From Candidatus Rifleibacteriota bacterium (lineage in GTDB: Bacteria > Muiribacteriota > Ozemobacteria > Ozemobacterales > Ozemobacteraceae), in the NCBI GenBank assembly GCA_012520995.1, contig JAAYNI010000096.1:1-64000 (forward strand): a stretch of DNA of 64,000 nt, written 5' to 3'. The notes beneath the pieces were generated by a model that saw only the letters and a program-made list of their open reading frames with translations, was not told the DNA's origin and did not search any database. Within the stretch, counting starts at the first letter, position 1, and every line of letters begins with the position of its first letter. The translations under genes were made by a program, and so were the position numbers. Positions 43,635 through 51,371 of the stretch are shown piece by piece.

Positions 43635-45384
43635 AAAACTTCTCTACTTATTACCGCTTTTTGCTGTTCTCTTATTTTTGGCTGGTTGTGCCAAGAATAG
43701 CCTTATGAAATTGCCTGAGGGTTATCTGGATTTCTCTAAAGACAAAGCTTTGATTATCGGAAGCATGCATTATATAGATGAGCTGGGGCAAAGAGATGTA
43801 AGCAGTAATTTGTCAGAAGCTTCTGCTAAGAAACTTATATATGACGCTCCTTTGTTTCGTGCTCTTGATGGCTCTTTTCAGCCGCAACTTTTATCTTCTT
43901 TTAATGTGAATATAAGTGACAGAGGTGAAGCTGTTTTCACTGCTGAAATCAGAGACAATGCCATGTGGCATGATGGTAAACTTGTTACTTATAATGATTT
44001 CAAGTTTACTTTTGACAAACTTTTTCTGGATGAAAACTCGCCTTACAAACAATATGCGCCTCATGTTATTTCTTGCTCGCAGATTACAGATAACAGCTTT
44101 AAGATAGTTTTTTCGAGAGATTCCAAAAGGTTTTTAGAGTTGCTCTGCTTGCCTCTGCTGAGAGAAGACCTTTGGAAAGCTGACGAAGAAACAAAGAGGG
44201 ATGCAAAGAATTTAAAAGAGGCTGACAAGCCTATTCTTTCAAAGCTTCCTGTCGGCACGGGGCCTTATAGGGTTGCAAAGTTTCATTTGATGCCGCAGGA
44301 ACCTTTGCTGAAAAAGGCAGCTAAGAAAAAAGAGCCAAGAGAAAAAATAGATTATCCTTATCTTATTTTGCAACCTTTTGATAAATATTATGACGGCAAA
44401 TTTGCTAACAGAAAGCCTGTTGTTTTTCAGAGTCTTTTTGCATCTGAAGACTTTATAAACGAATTCAGAAACAAGACTTTTGACGCTGTATTTATGCCTG
44501 CGGCTTTAGCCGAGCCATTGGCTTCTCTGTTGCCAGCAAAGGAATTCAAATTGGCTAAGTTTAAAAACCCTGCAGTGCTTTCTTTGGTTTTTAATACTTC
44601 AAGGCCGGAGCTGAAGGATGCGAGAATCAGGCAAGTATTGGATAAAGCTATTGACAGAGCTGCTTTGCAGACTAAGCATCTAGAGGGCTATTATCCAATA
44701 GTAAACGGCATATTTGCCAAAAGTTCTGAAAATCCGGATTTATCCAAAATGACTCCTGACTATGTTGCATTAGGCAAAGCTTTGGATGCGGCAGGAGTGA
44801 CTTTATCCTCAAATAGTAAGTTTAGACAAAAAGACGGCAAAGACTTTGAACTCATTTTGCTATACAACAATGACTCTCCTTTCAGAAAAGATCTTGCTGA
44901 TTTTATAGCTAAAGACTTTAAAAAGCTTTCTATAAAGACTGCGATTCATGGAAAAAGCTGGTCGGAACTTCTTGACAAGGAGCATATAGATAGCTCTTCT
45001 TGCATTCTTATAACCTTGGTTATTCCAGAAGATAAAAATATGATTAGATTTTTGCATTCCAACGATCAAGTGGATACCTCTCTCAACCTTGCTGGATTTA
45101 CAAGCCCGGAAGCAGATCGTCTCCTCTCAGCTCTTGATTCGATGTTGCTTTCGCCTGCTGACATTGCGAAGTTGCAGGGACAGCTTACAGATATATTAAA
45201 TCAGAATCCTCCAATAGCTTTTATAAGCCGTTCTGCCGATTTTTTTGCTGCAATGGCAGGAGATTTGGCTATATTGCCGGCAAATGAAGCTTATCAGGAC
45301 GCTTTTCTTCCTTCGGCTATCAGATTGTGGAATGGTATCAGTGGGAATCTTAAAGAGTCTGAATCAAAAACTCCCAAAAACTGA
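43624..45384 (+). CDS. Peptide-type ABC transporter solute-binding lipoprotein (SBP_bac_5)
   Basis: A 586-residue family-5 extracellular solute-binding protein for oligopeptides or similar. The N-terminus MKTKKLLYLLPLFAVLLFLA followed by GC is a lipoprotein signal with lipobox LAGC. Family features are MWHDGKLVTYNDFKFTFDKL near 100 and VGTGPYRVAKF near 210. The chosen ATG places the signal peptide at the very start and overlaps the preceding gene by 11 bases. It precedes two ABC ATPases but no DppB/DppC-type permeases are encoded nearby. Confidence 0.88.
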   Translation: MKTKKLLYLLPLFAVLLFLAGCAKNSLMKLPEGYLDFSKDKALIIGSMHYIDELGQRDVSSNLSEASAKKLIYDAPLFRALDGSFQPQLLSSFNVNISDRGEAVFTAEIRDNAMWHDGKLVTYNDFKFTFDKLFLDENSPYKQYAPHVISCSQITDNSFKIVFSRDSKRFLELLCLPLLREDLWKADEETKRDAKNLKEADKPILSKLPVGTGPYRVAKFHLMPQEPLLKKAAKKKEPREKIDYPYLILQPFDKYYDGKFANRKPVVFQSLFASEDFINEFRNKTFDAVFMPAALAEPLASLLPAKEFKLAKFKNPAVLSLVFNTSRPELKDARIRQVLDKAIDRAALQTKHLEGYYPIVNGIFAKSSENPDLSKMTPDYVALGKALDAAGVTLSSNSKFRQKDGKDFELILLYNNDSPFRKDLADFIAKDFKKLSIKTAIHGKSWSELLDKEHIDSSSCILITLVIPEDKNMIRFLHSNDQVDTSLNLAGFTSPEADRLLSALDSMLLSPADIAKLQGQLTDILNQNPPIAFISRSADFFAAMAGDLAILPANEAYQDAFLPSAIRLWNGISGNLKESESKTPKN

Positions 45385-45392
45385 GAGGGATT

Positions 45393-46358
45393 TTGTTGCT
45401 TAGAATAGAGAATTATTCTCTGAGTTTGAGAAACTCCAAGAAGAAAGAAGTGAAAATTCTGGATGGAGTTTCTCTTGCTTTGGAGAAGGGAAAATGCCTT
45501 GGAATTGCTGGTGAATCAGGCTCAGGCAAGTCTATGCTTTCCTTGAGTATTCCGAGACTGATTCCCCCATCTTCAATTGTTGAAACTAAAGGTGAAATTC
45601 TCTTCGAGGGCAAAGATCTGCTTGGGCTTTCCGAGGAAGAGATGAGAATACTGAGAGGCAAAGAGATAGCTTTTATCTTTCAGGAGCCTTTAACTGCTAT
45701 GAATCCTATTATGCCTCTCCAAGAGCAGTTGGCGGAAACCATCTATGCTCATGAAGATAATATAACTGAAAAAGAAGTTTTTACATTGGTTTTACGGGCT
45801 TTAGAGCTTTCGGGGTTTCCTGAGCCTGAAAAATATCTCAACGCTTATCCGTACCAGCTTAGCGGTGGTATGCAGCAGAGAGCCCTTATAGCTATGGCTC
45901 TTATATTGAATCCTAAGCTGATTATTGCAGATGAGCCTACGACGGCTATAGATGTCTCTTTGCAGGTTCAACTTCTTGAACGTCTTAAAAGCATAATTAA
46001 AAGCGAAGAAAGCTCTATGATTTTTATAACCCACGATTTAGGGGTTTTGCGCGTTATAGCTGATGAGCTTGCAATTATGTATTGCGGTTTGGTGTTGGAA
46101 TATGGAAAATGCGAGGAGATTCTTAAGGCTCCCAAGCATCCTTATACATCAGATTTAATCGCAGCTTTACCTCGTTTGTCAGAAGCGAAAGCCTTGCCAA
46201 AAGCTATCCCAGGTTTTCAGCCTTCACCTGAACGTAGACCTGCTGGCTGTGTTTATGCCGAAAGGTGTAGCAAGGCAATTAAAAGTTGTTTTGAAAGCAG
46301 ACCTTATTTGGCGGATTGCGGCAATGGCGTCTTATGTGCTTGTTTTTTATCATCCTAA
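45393..46358 (+). CDS. Oligopeptide/dipeptide ABC transporter ATPase, DppD/OppD-like
   Basis: A 321-residue ATPase. Walker A is GESGSGKS near 39, the Q-loop is FQEPLTAMNPIM, the signature is LSGGMQQRALIAM, Walker B is LIIADEPTTAID and the switch His is in FITHDLGVL. The oligo_HPY C-terminus contains RRPAGCVYAERCSKAIKSC with the Cys residues seen in iron-sulfur-binding DppD-type proteins. The start is TTG (45393 or 45396), five bases after GAGAGGG. It lies eight bases after the binding-protein gene. Confidence 0.93.
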   Translation: MLLRIENYSLSLRNSKKKEVKILDGVSLALEKGKCLGIAGESGSGKSMLSLSIPRLIPPSSIVETKGEILFEGKDLLGLSEEEMRILRGKEIAFIFQEPLTAMNPIMPLQEQLAETIYAHEDNITEKEVFTLVLRALELSGFPEPEKYLNAYPYQLSGGMQQRALIAMALILNPKLIIADEPTTAIDVSLQVQLLERLKSIIKSEESSMIFITHDLGVLRVIADELAIMYCGLVLEYGKCEEILKAPKHPYTSDLIAALPRLSEAKALPKAIPGFQPSPERRPAGCVYAERCSKAIKSCFESRPYLADCGNGVLCACFLSS

Positions 46359-46381
46359 CTATGTTTTGAGCTTAAAGAGAA

Positions 46382-47209
46382 ATGAACGAAAATTTGCTTG
46401 AGGTCAAAAATCTAACCAAAGAATTTCTGGTAGAGAAAAATTTTAAAACTAGGATTTTGAATGCTCTAGGCAAGAAAGAGCCTGAAAAAATACTCGCAAT
46501 TGATGATGTCTCCTTTAATCTTAGGAAAGGAGAAATACTAGGTGTTTTAGGCGAATCAGGTTCGGGAAAATCTACCTTAGCCAAGATTCTTATGGGGATT
46601 TATAAAGCAGATAAAGGGCAGCTGCTCTATAACGGAAAAGATATAACTACAGGAAAGCGAAGTTTGTCTCTTTTAAGAGAGATGCAAATGATATTTCAGG
46701 ATCCTTATAGCTCGCTGAACCCTAGGATGACTGTAAAGCAGATAATAAGTGAACCTCTGAGAATTCATGGGCTTTATTCTAAAAAAGACTCTCAGCCTTT
46801 CTTGGTTGATGCTCTAGAGGAAGTTGGATTGCAAGAAGATGTTTTAAATAAGTATCCTGCCGAGTTTAGTGGAGGACAACGCCAGCGGATATGTATTTGC
46901 CGTAGTATGATATTAAATCCAAGTCTTATAATAGCCGATGAAGCTGTTTCGGCCTTGGATGTTTCTGTTCAGGCACAAATATTAGAGCTTTTGGTTGAGC
47001 TGAAGTCAAAACGCGGACTTTCTATGATTTTTATTTCTCATGATGTAGCTGTAGTCAGACAAATAGCAGATAGAGTCCTTGTTTTTCAAAAAGGTCAGCT
47101 GAAAAGTAAGATTAATCCTGAGGATCTTGTGAGAGCACATGGTGATGAATATACACGCAAACTTATAGAGTCTGCAATTTATCTGAGAGAAGGAAAGCGT
47201 TTTGACTAG
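46382..47209 (+). CDS. Oligopeptide/dipeptide ABC transporter ATPase, DppF/OppF-like
   Basis: A 275-residue ATPase, second of the pair: Walker A GESGSGKSTLAK near 60, Q-loop MIFQDPYSSLNPRM, signature SGGQRQRICICRS, Walker B LIIADEAVSALD with an Ala in place of the usual Pro after the catalytic Glu, and switch His in FISHDVAVV. It probably forms a heterodimeric motor with the product of the previous gene. The cluster ends here, with a composite repeat starting within a few bases of its stop. Confidence 0.92.
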   Translation: MNENLLEVKNLTKEFLVEKNFKTRILNALGKKEPEKILAIDDVSFNLRKGEILGVLGESGSGKSTLAKILMGIYKADKGQLLYNGKDITTGKRSLSLLREMQMIFQDPYSSLNPRMTVKQIISEPLRIHGLYSKKDSQPFLVDALEEVGLQEDVLNKYPAEFSGGQRQRICICRSMILNPSLIIADEAVSALDVSVQAQILELLVELKSKRGLSMIFISHDVAVVRQIADRVLVFQKGQLKSKINPEDLVRAHGDEYTRKLIESAIYLREGKRFD

Positions 47210-47520
47210 TACCGCTTTTGCTCTAAAACTTTTCTGCCAGTCTTTCAAAATTCACAAGACAATATCTGCTAAAAAGTATGCTTCGCACTAGACTGGCGAG
47301 TGGTGCGTGGCGAGTTGATTGTTTAGACTCAATTGCTATAACTAATGCTATAACTAATAACTACTTTGAGAAGCTGATAAATAGCTGCAATCTTGCAGTT
47401 TGTTAAGAAACTTCTTTTTACACTCTACATTCTATACTTTTCATTATTAAGAGTCGCTACTCATCACTGCAAATCATTAACCTCTCTGTCCACTGCTACT
47501 AATCCCTGCTCACTGTTTTT
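47210..47520 (+). repeat. Composite intergenic repeat, copy 8 (forward)
   Basis: It starts at the stop codon of the ATPase gene: TGCTCTAAAACTTTTCTGCC, CAAAATTCACAAGACAATAT at 47248-47267, GCGAGTGGTGCGTGGCGAGT at 47296-47315, GTTTAGACTCAATTGC and TGAGAAGCTGATAAATAGCT near 47369-47388, then TCGCTACTCATCACTG near 47453 and a CCACTGC block. The order is the same as at 19.6 and 55.4 kb. No gene is seen in this gap. Confidence 0.75.
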
Positions 47521-47536
47521 TCAGGTTTGTCTAAAA

Positions 47537-47567
47537 AGAAAAAAGGGCGGTTTTTTCCGCCCTTGTT
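47537..47567 (-). terminator. Intrinsic terminator of the Asp-rich gene
   Basis: On the minus strand AAGGGCGG (47564-47557) and CCGCCCTT (47550-47543) form an eight-base-pair stem around six A, directly followed by a T-rich run. It lies seven bases after the stop codon of the Asp-rich gene and is the best terminator in this part of the window. Confidence 0.85.
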
Positions 47568-47573
47568 GTTAAT

Positions 47574-48068
47574 TCAATATAGGTCTTCATCGTCTTCGTC
47601 GTCGAAGTCGTCATCATCGTCGTCAAAGTCGTCGTCATCGAAGTCATCGTCTTCATCATCGAAGTCATCATCATCATCGAAATCATCGTCTTCATCATCG
47701 AAGTCATCATCGTCCTCTTCGAAGTCGTCGTCTTCATCGTCTTCATCGTCTTCATCGTCTTCATCATCGTCATCATCATCGTCGTCATCATCATCGTCGT
47801 CATCATCATCGTCGTCGAAGTCGTCATCATCATCGAAGTCGTCATCATCATCGAAGTCATCATCTTCATCGTCGAAGTCGTCATCGTCATCATCGAAATC
47901 ATCGTCTTCGTCGTCATCGTCTTCGTCGTCATCGAAGTCGTCGTCATCGAAGTCGTCTTCGTAGAAGCCGTCTTCGTCTTCGTATTCTTCATCGTCGTTT
48001 TCGTCGTCGAAATCTTCCCATTTCGGAGCGGCCAAAAACATCAATTCTTCATCAAAAAGGTCAAACAT
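47574..48068 (-). CDS. Extremely Asp-rich acidic protein, function unknown
   Basis: A 164-residue cytoplasmic protein without signal peptide. The first 20 residues are ordinary (MFDLFDEELMFLAAPKWEDF); from there to the end it is almost only Asp and Glu, with Phe every six to ten residues (FDDDDDF, FDDEDDDF) and one uninterrupted run of about 18 Asp. One Lys and no Arg or His are visible. The frame is simple-sequence GAY repeats, but it is a real gene: ATG at 48068 follows AGGGGGT at about six bases, a consensus promoter lies upstream and an intrinsic terminator directly downstream. Possible roles are a histone-chaperone-like or DNA-mimic protein, a Ca2+ binder or an RNA-polymerase delta-like acidic partner. 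None of these is established here. Confidence 0.75.
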   Translation of the reverse strand: MFDLFDEELMFLAAPKWEDFDDENDDEEYEDEDGFYEDDFDDDDFDDDEDDDDEDDDFDDDDDDFDDEDDDFDDDDDFDDDDDFDDDDDDDDDDDDDDDDDDEDDEDDEDDEDDDFEEDDDDFDDEDDDFDDDDDFDDEDDDFDDDDFDDDDDDFDDEDDEDLY

Positions 48069-48107
48069 TCGGTTCACCCCCTAATAGAGATTAGCTACTA
48101 GTTTTGC

Positions 48108-48136
48108 AATATATGCACACTTTTAAAGCATGTCAA
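48108..48136 (-). promoter_or_regulatory. Strong sigma70-type promoter of the Asp-rich gene
   Basis: On the minus strand TTGACA (48136-48131) and TATATT (48113-48108) are separated by exactly 17 bases. The -35 is perfect and the -10 has five of six consensus bases. Transcription would begin near 48101, giving a leader of about 33 bases to the ATG at 48068. Confidence 0.8.
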
Positions 48137-48168
48137 GCTTTTTGTCATGAAATTTCGAGAAAAAATAA

Positions 48169-48897
48169 TTATTTTGCCGTCAGCTTCTCTGTTTTTGTGT
48201 CGTAGATTATGTAAGAACCTTCAAGGAGATGCTTTTCGTTCTCGCCTTTTTTTTCATTAAAGGTTTCGGTTTCTGTTTTAGCATTGCCGCTAAAAATTAA
48301 AAGAGAGCGTTTTTTATAATAGTCCAATCGATCACTTTCACCATATTTTTTGTCGCCTTTAACTTTTACGTTACCAGAGAAAATTAATCTTTCGGATTCC
48401 TCATAGCCTTGCATTTCATCAGAAGTTATTATTAGCCAAGTGTAAGAAGCTGGTTCCCATTTAGTTTCTTCTACTCTAAAATTGACTGTGTCTGAGGCTT
48501 TTATAAGTCGAGGTTCATCTTGGAAATATATGTGCTTTGCAGTAAGTGAATAATCTCTTTTATATTTTTCTTCTCTGTTGGTTTCTTTTCTTTCGAAAGA
48601 TGGGTTTATTGTAGCCAGTAAAGATTTTTCTTCAGTAAAAAGTTCCGCTTTTTCGCACCTTAGAAGATCATTTTCGCGAGTCGCTCTGACACTGCCTTCA
48701 AGAAGAATTTTGTTCTCAGAATAGGTCAGGGTATCTGAGTCTATTATGACATCAGGCTCATCCTGAGGTTCTATATAAAGCTCATGAGGGACTGAAAAGA
48801 AGTTTTCGGCAGGTTTTGGGGTCGTTCCGGATTGAGCTGTAAGCGAAAATGCTATAAAGCTTAGGATTGTTGCCAAAGCTATTTTATTTTTATTCAT
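48169..48897 (-). CDS. LptA/OstA-like protein
   Basis: A 242-residue exported protein with a signal peptide (IALATILSFIAFSLTAQS). The family pattern is DVIIDSDTLTYSENKILLEG followed by SVRATRENDLLRCEKAELF, with later repeats such as DEMQGYEESERLIFSGNVKV. These are the strands of the OstA/LptA beta-jellyroll that carries lipopolysaccharide across the periplasm. Only one such gene is present, and lptC or the ABC genes are not in the window. It overlaps mutS2 by four bases, an unrelated partner. Its presence argues for an outer membrane. Confidence 0.78.
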   Translation of the reverse strand: MNKNKIALATILSFIAFSLTAQSGTTPKPAENFFSVPHELYIEPQDEPDVIIDSDTLTYSENKILLEGSVRATRENDLLRCEKAELFTEEKSLLATINPSFERKETNREEKYKRDYSLTAKHIYFQDEPRLIKASDTVNFRVEETKWEPASYTWLIITSDEMQGYEESERLIFSGNVKVKGDKKYGESDRLDYYKKRSLLIFSGNAKTETETFNEKKGENEKHLLEGSYIIYDTKTEKLTAK

Positions 48898-51371
48898 TTT
48901 CTTTTGTCTGTTTTGTATTGTTCTGGTTCGACATCGGCATCAGGATTAAAGACTACTATAGTTACCCCTGAGTCGCCTTCGCCGTATCTTCCAGGTCGGA
49001 ATTTTTTCTTGTAGGGTGAGTTTTTGAGATAGGCTGTAACAGCCTTTTGTAAAGCCCCAGTGCCTTTGCCGTGGACTATAAAAAGGCGCCCAAGATTATT
49101 TTGTTCAGCAAGCTTAAGATAATCTTCTAACTTGAAAATAGCCTCATGGGATTGCAAGCCTCTTAAGTCTAGTCTTTCATCTATTGTAGCAGCCGTCGCA
49201 GTAAAGCTGATCTTGTGGGTTGAAGCTTCCTTCTTCTCTGTTTTCTTAGAATAGGTCAGATCTGATAGTTTTACTTTGAGTATTTTGCCGCCTATATCTA
49301 TGAAAGCATAGTTTTTTTCTGCGATTTTACTTATGACGCCTTCCTGCATATTAAAGTTCCATATAGCTCGGTCACCTTCTTGGAACTGATAAGTTTTGCC
49401 CGTTTTTTCCACAGCTTTTCTGTGTCTCTTGATATCTGTAAAAAAGTCATCTTGAGGCGTTTCTAAGTGATTTATAGACTGCTTAATGTTTTTGTGATGT
49501 TTCCTGATTTTTTCAAGGGCTTCATGAGACTTATTTTTTGATTCTTCTCTGTTAGGCAGTTCTGCTTGGGCTAAGTCTTTTATGACTGTTTTTAAGTCAG
49601 AAATTAGTTGTTCTGAGTCCTTCAAAGCTTGTTTATGTTTTTTTATGAAATCTTCTGTAACGCTATCTCGCTTAGTTTTTCTGAATTCACGTAACTGGTC
49701 AAGTATGCGATCTGTTTCTTCTTCTTTGAGTTTTATCTCGCTCAGTTTTCTGTTGTATTCTCGTCTTAGACGTTCAGCTTCAGTTCTTTCACGTTCAATG
49801 GCTTCAATCAGAGTTTTTTCCTCATCGCCTTCGGCAGAGTTTATTTCTGTAAGTTCGGCAAGTATGTTTTCATCTAGACCATAAAGGCGTGCCATTGCCA
49901 AAGCATTTGATTTGCCTGGAATGCCTGTCATAAATCGGAATGTCGGTTTCAGAGTTTTGTAGTCGAACTCCATGGCAGCGTTGGTGAAACCTTCTGTTGT
50001 AAATGCTGTCTTTTTTAGAGAGTCATAGTGAGAAGTTACTATTGCGTAAGCTCCTCTTTTAGTCATTTCTTTTAAAAAACCTGATGCAAGAGCGGCTCCT
50101 TCAGCAGGATCTGTTCCTACGCATATTTCGTCGATAAGTATAAGAGAGAAGGTTACGGTAAGCTCAGATATTTCTTTGAGTCTTTTAAGGTGTCCTGTGA
50201 AGCTGGATAGATGCTCTTCGATACTTTGTGATTCACCTATGTCAGCTAAGACATGTTCAAATATTGGAAGCTTTGCTCCCTCGTCCGCCAAAACATAGTT
50301 GCCTGTTTGCATCAAAAGGGCGTTTAAACCTACCGTTTTTAAAGAGATTGTTTTTCCTCCGCCGTTTGGACCTGTTATTATAATACATTTTTGCTTTGGC
50401 GAGAGTGTCACACTCATAGGAACGCAATCATGTCCTAAAAGAGGGTGTCTGGCGTTTGAAAGGCGGACAACTTGCTGTTCGGAAATTTCAGGCTTGCTGG
50501 CATTATATTCAATCGCAAAATCTGCTCTGGCCGCCACAGTATCCAACCAAACCAATGTTTGGAATTGTTCTTCGAGCTGGCTTTGAGAAGATACCGTGAA
50601 GCTGGTCAAAGCTTTAAAGATTCTTCTTATTTCTTCTTTTTCTGAAAGTCTGAGCTGGGCAAGTCTGTTGTTGGCTGGAATAAAAGCAATGGGCTCTATA
50701 AAAAGTGTTTGTCCTGTCGAAGATTGGTCATGGACTATTCCTGGAACACTTTGTTGACATGAGGCTTTAACAGGGACAACGTATCGTTCGTTTCGAACGG
50801 TGTAATAGCGATCTTGAAGATTATCTGAAGATGAAGCTAAGAAAGAATTAAGGTTTTTTTCAAGTTCTCCGAGGGTTTTGGAGTAATCGCGTCTTATGCC
50901 TGCCAGAGCAGGAGAAGCATCAGGTCGCAGGTTACCTTGTTCATCAATGGTATCATTTATTTTTTGAGCCAAAGCGGCAAGGGTAGGGGTTGCTTCTATT
51001 CTGTCCAGAATTATTTGAGCTTTGCGTCTGTCTTCTTTTGAAATTTCGCTTACTATTTTTTTCAGTCTAGAGGCTATTTCCGAGTTGGCTTTAATTTTGA
51101 GGAAATCTTCTGAAGAAAGAGCTGTGGCATTTTCCTGTAGCAATTCCAGAATTTCTCTGATATCTCTTTGTCCTCTGACAGAAGGTCTCATGCCGATTTG
51201 AGATAAAAAAAGAAATTCTGATATTTCTTGGAGTTTTTTCTCTATTTGAGATTTGTCGGTTGTTACCGGCGAGCTTTTTATAGCATCTTTTCCCGCACGA
51301 GATGAGGCTCTCTCTGCTAACAGAAGGAGAACCTTGTCAAACTCGAGGTTCAGTAACGACTTTTCTTCCAT
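48894..51371 (-). CDS. mutS2: MutS2 family protein (MutS-like ATPase with Smr nuclease domain)
   Basis: An 825-residue protein with the MutS2 layout: N-terminal core helices, ATPase domain with Walker A TGPNGGGKTISLKTVGL near 335, LADIGESQSIEEHLSSFTGH, Walker B LILIDEICVGTDPAEG and TSHYDSLK. A coiled-coil follows at about 520-630 and the C-terminal Smr domain has LDLRGLQSHEAI and the HGKGTGALQ motif. The family suppresses recombination or rescues collided ribosomes, depending on species. Its start shares one base with the glmS stop (TAATG). Confidence 0.97.
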   Translation of the reverse strand: MEEKSLLNLEFDKVLLLLAERASSRAGKDAIKSSPVTTDKSQIEKKLQEISEFLFLSQIGMRPSVRGQRDIREILELLQENATALSSEDFLKIKANSEIASRLKKIVSEISKEDRRKAQIILDRIEATPTLAALAQKINDTIDEQGNLRPDASPALAGIRRDYSKTLGELEKNLNSFLASSSDNLQDRYYTVRNERYVVPVKASCQQSVPGIVHDQSSTGQTLFIEPIAFIPANNRLAQLRLSEKEEIRRIFKALTSFTVSSQSQLEEQFQTLVWLDTVAARADFAIEYNASKPEISEQQVVRLSNARHPLLGHDCVPMSVTLSPKQKCIIITGPNGGGKTISLKTVGLNALLMQTGNYVLADEGAKLPIFEHVLADIGESQSIEEHLSSFTGHLKRLKEISELTVTFSLILIDEICVGTDPAEGAALASGFLKEMTKRGAYAIVTSHYDSLKKTAFTTEGFTNAAMEFDYKTLKPTFRFMTGIPGKSNALAMARLYGLDENILAELTEINSAEGDEEKTLIEAIERERTEAERLRREYNRKLSEIKLKEEETDRILDQLREFRKTKRDSVTEDFIKKHKQALKDSEQLISDLKTVIKDLAQAELPNREESKNKSHEALEKIRKHHKNIKQSINHLETPQDDFFTDIKRHRKAVEKTGKTYQFQEGDRAIWNFNMQEGVISKIAEKNYAFIDIGGKILKVKLSDLTYSKKTEKKEASTHKISFTATAATIDERLDLRGLQSHEAIFKLEDYLKLAEQNNLGRLFIVHGKGTGALQKAVTAYLKNSPYKKKFRPGRYGEGDSGVTIVVFNPDADVEPEQYKTDKRK

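Noticed and set aside
47600-47960. Simple trinucleotide repeat tract or CRISPR-like array
   Set aside because: The periodicity is three bases and reads as Asp codons; there are no spacers of constant length.
47527-47992. Poly-Ser frame (plus strand) and Met/Thr-rich frame (minus strand) across 47.5-48.0 kb
   Set aside because: Both are shadows of the GAY-repeat coding strand of the Asp-rich gene; only the Asp frame has promoter, ribosome site and terminator.
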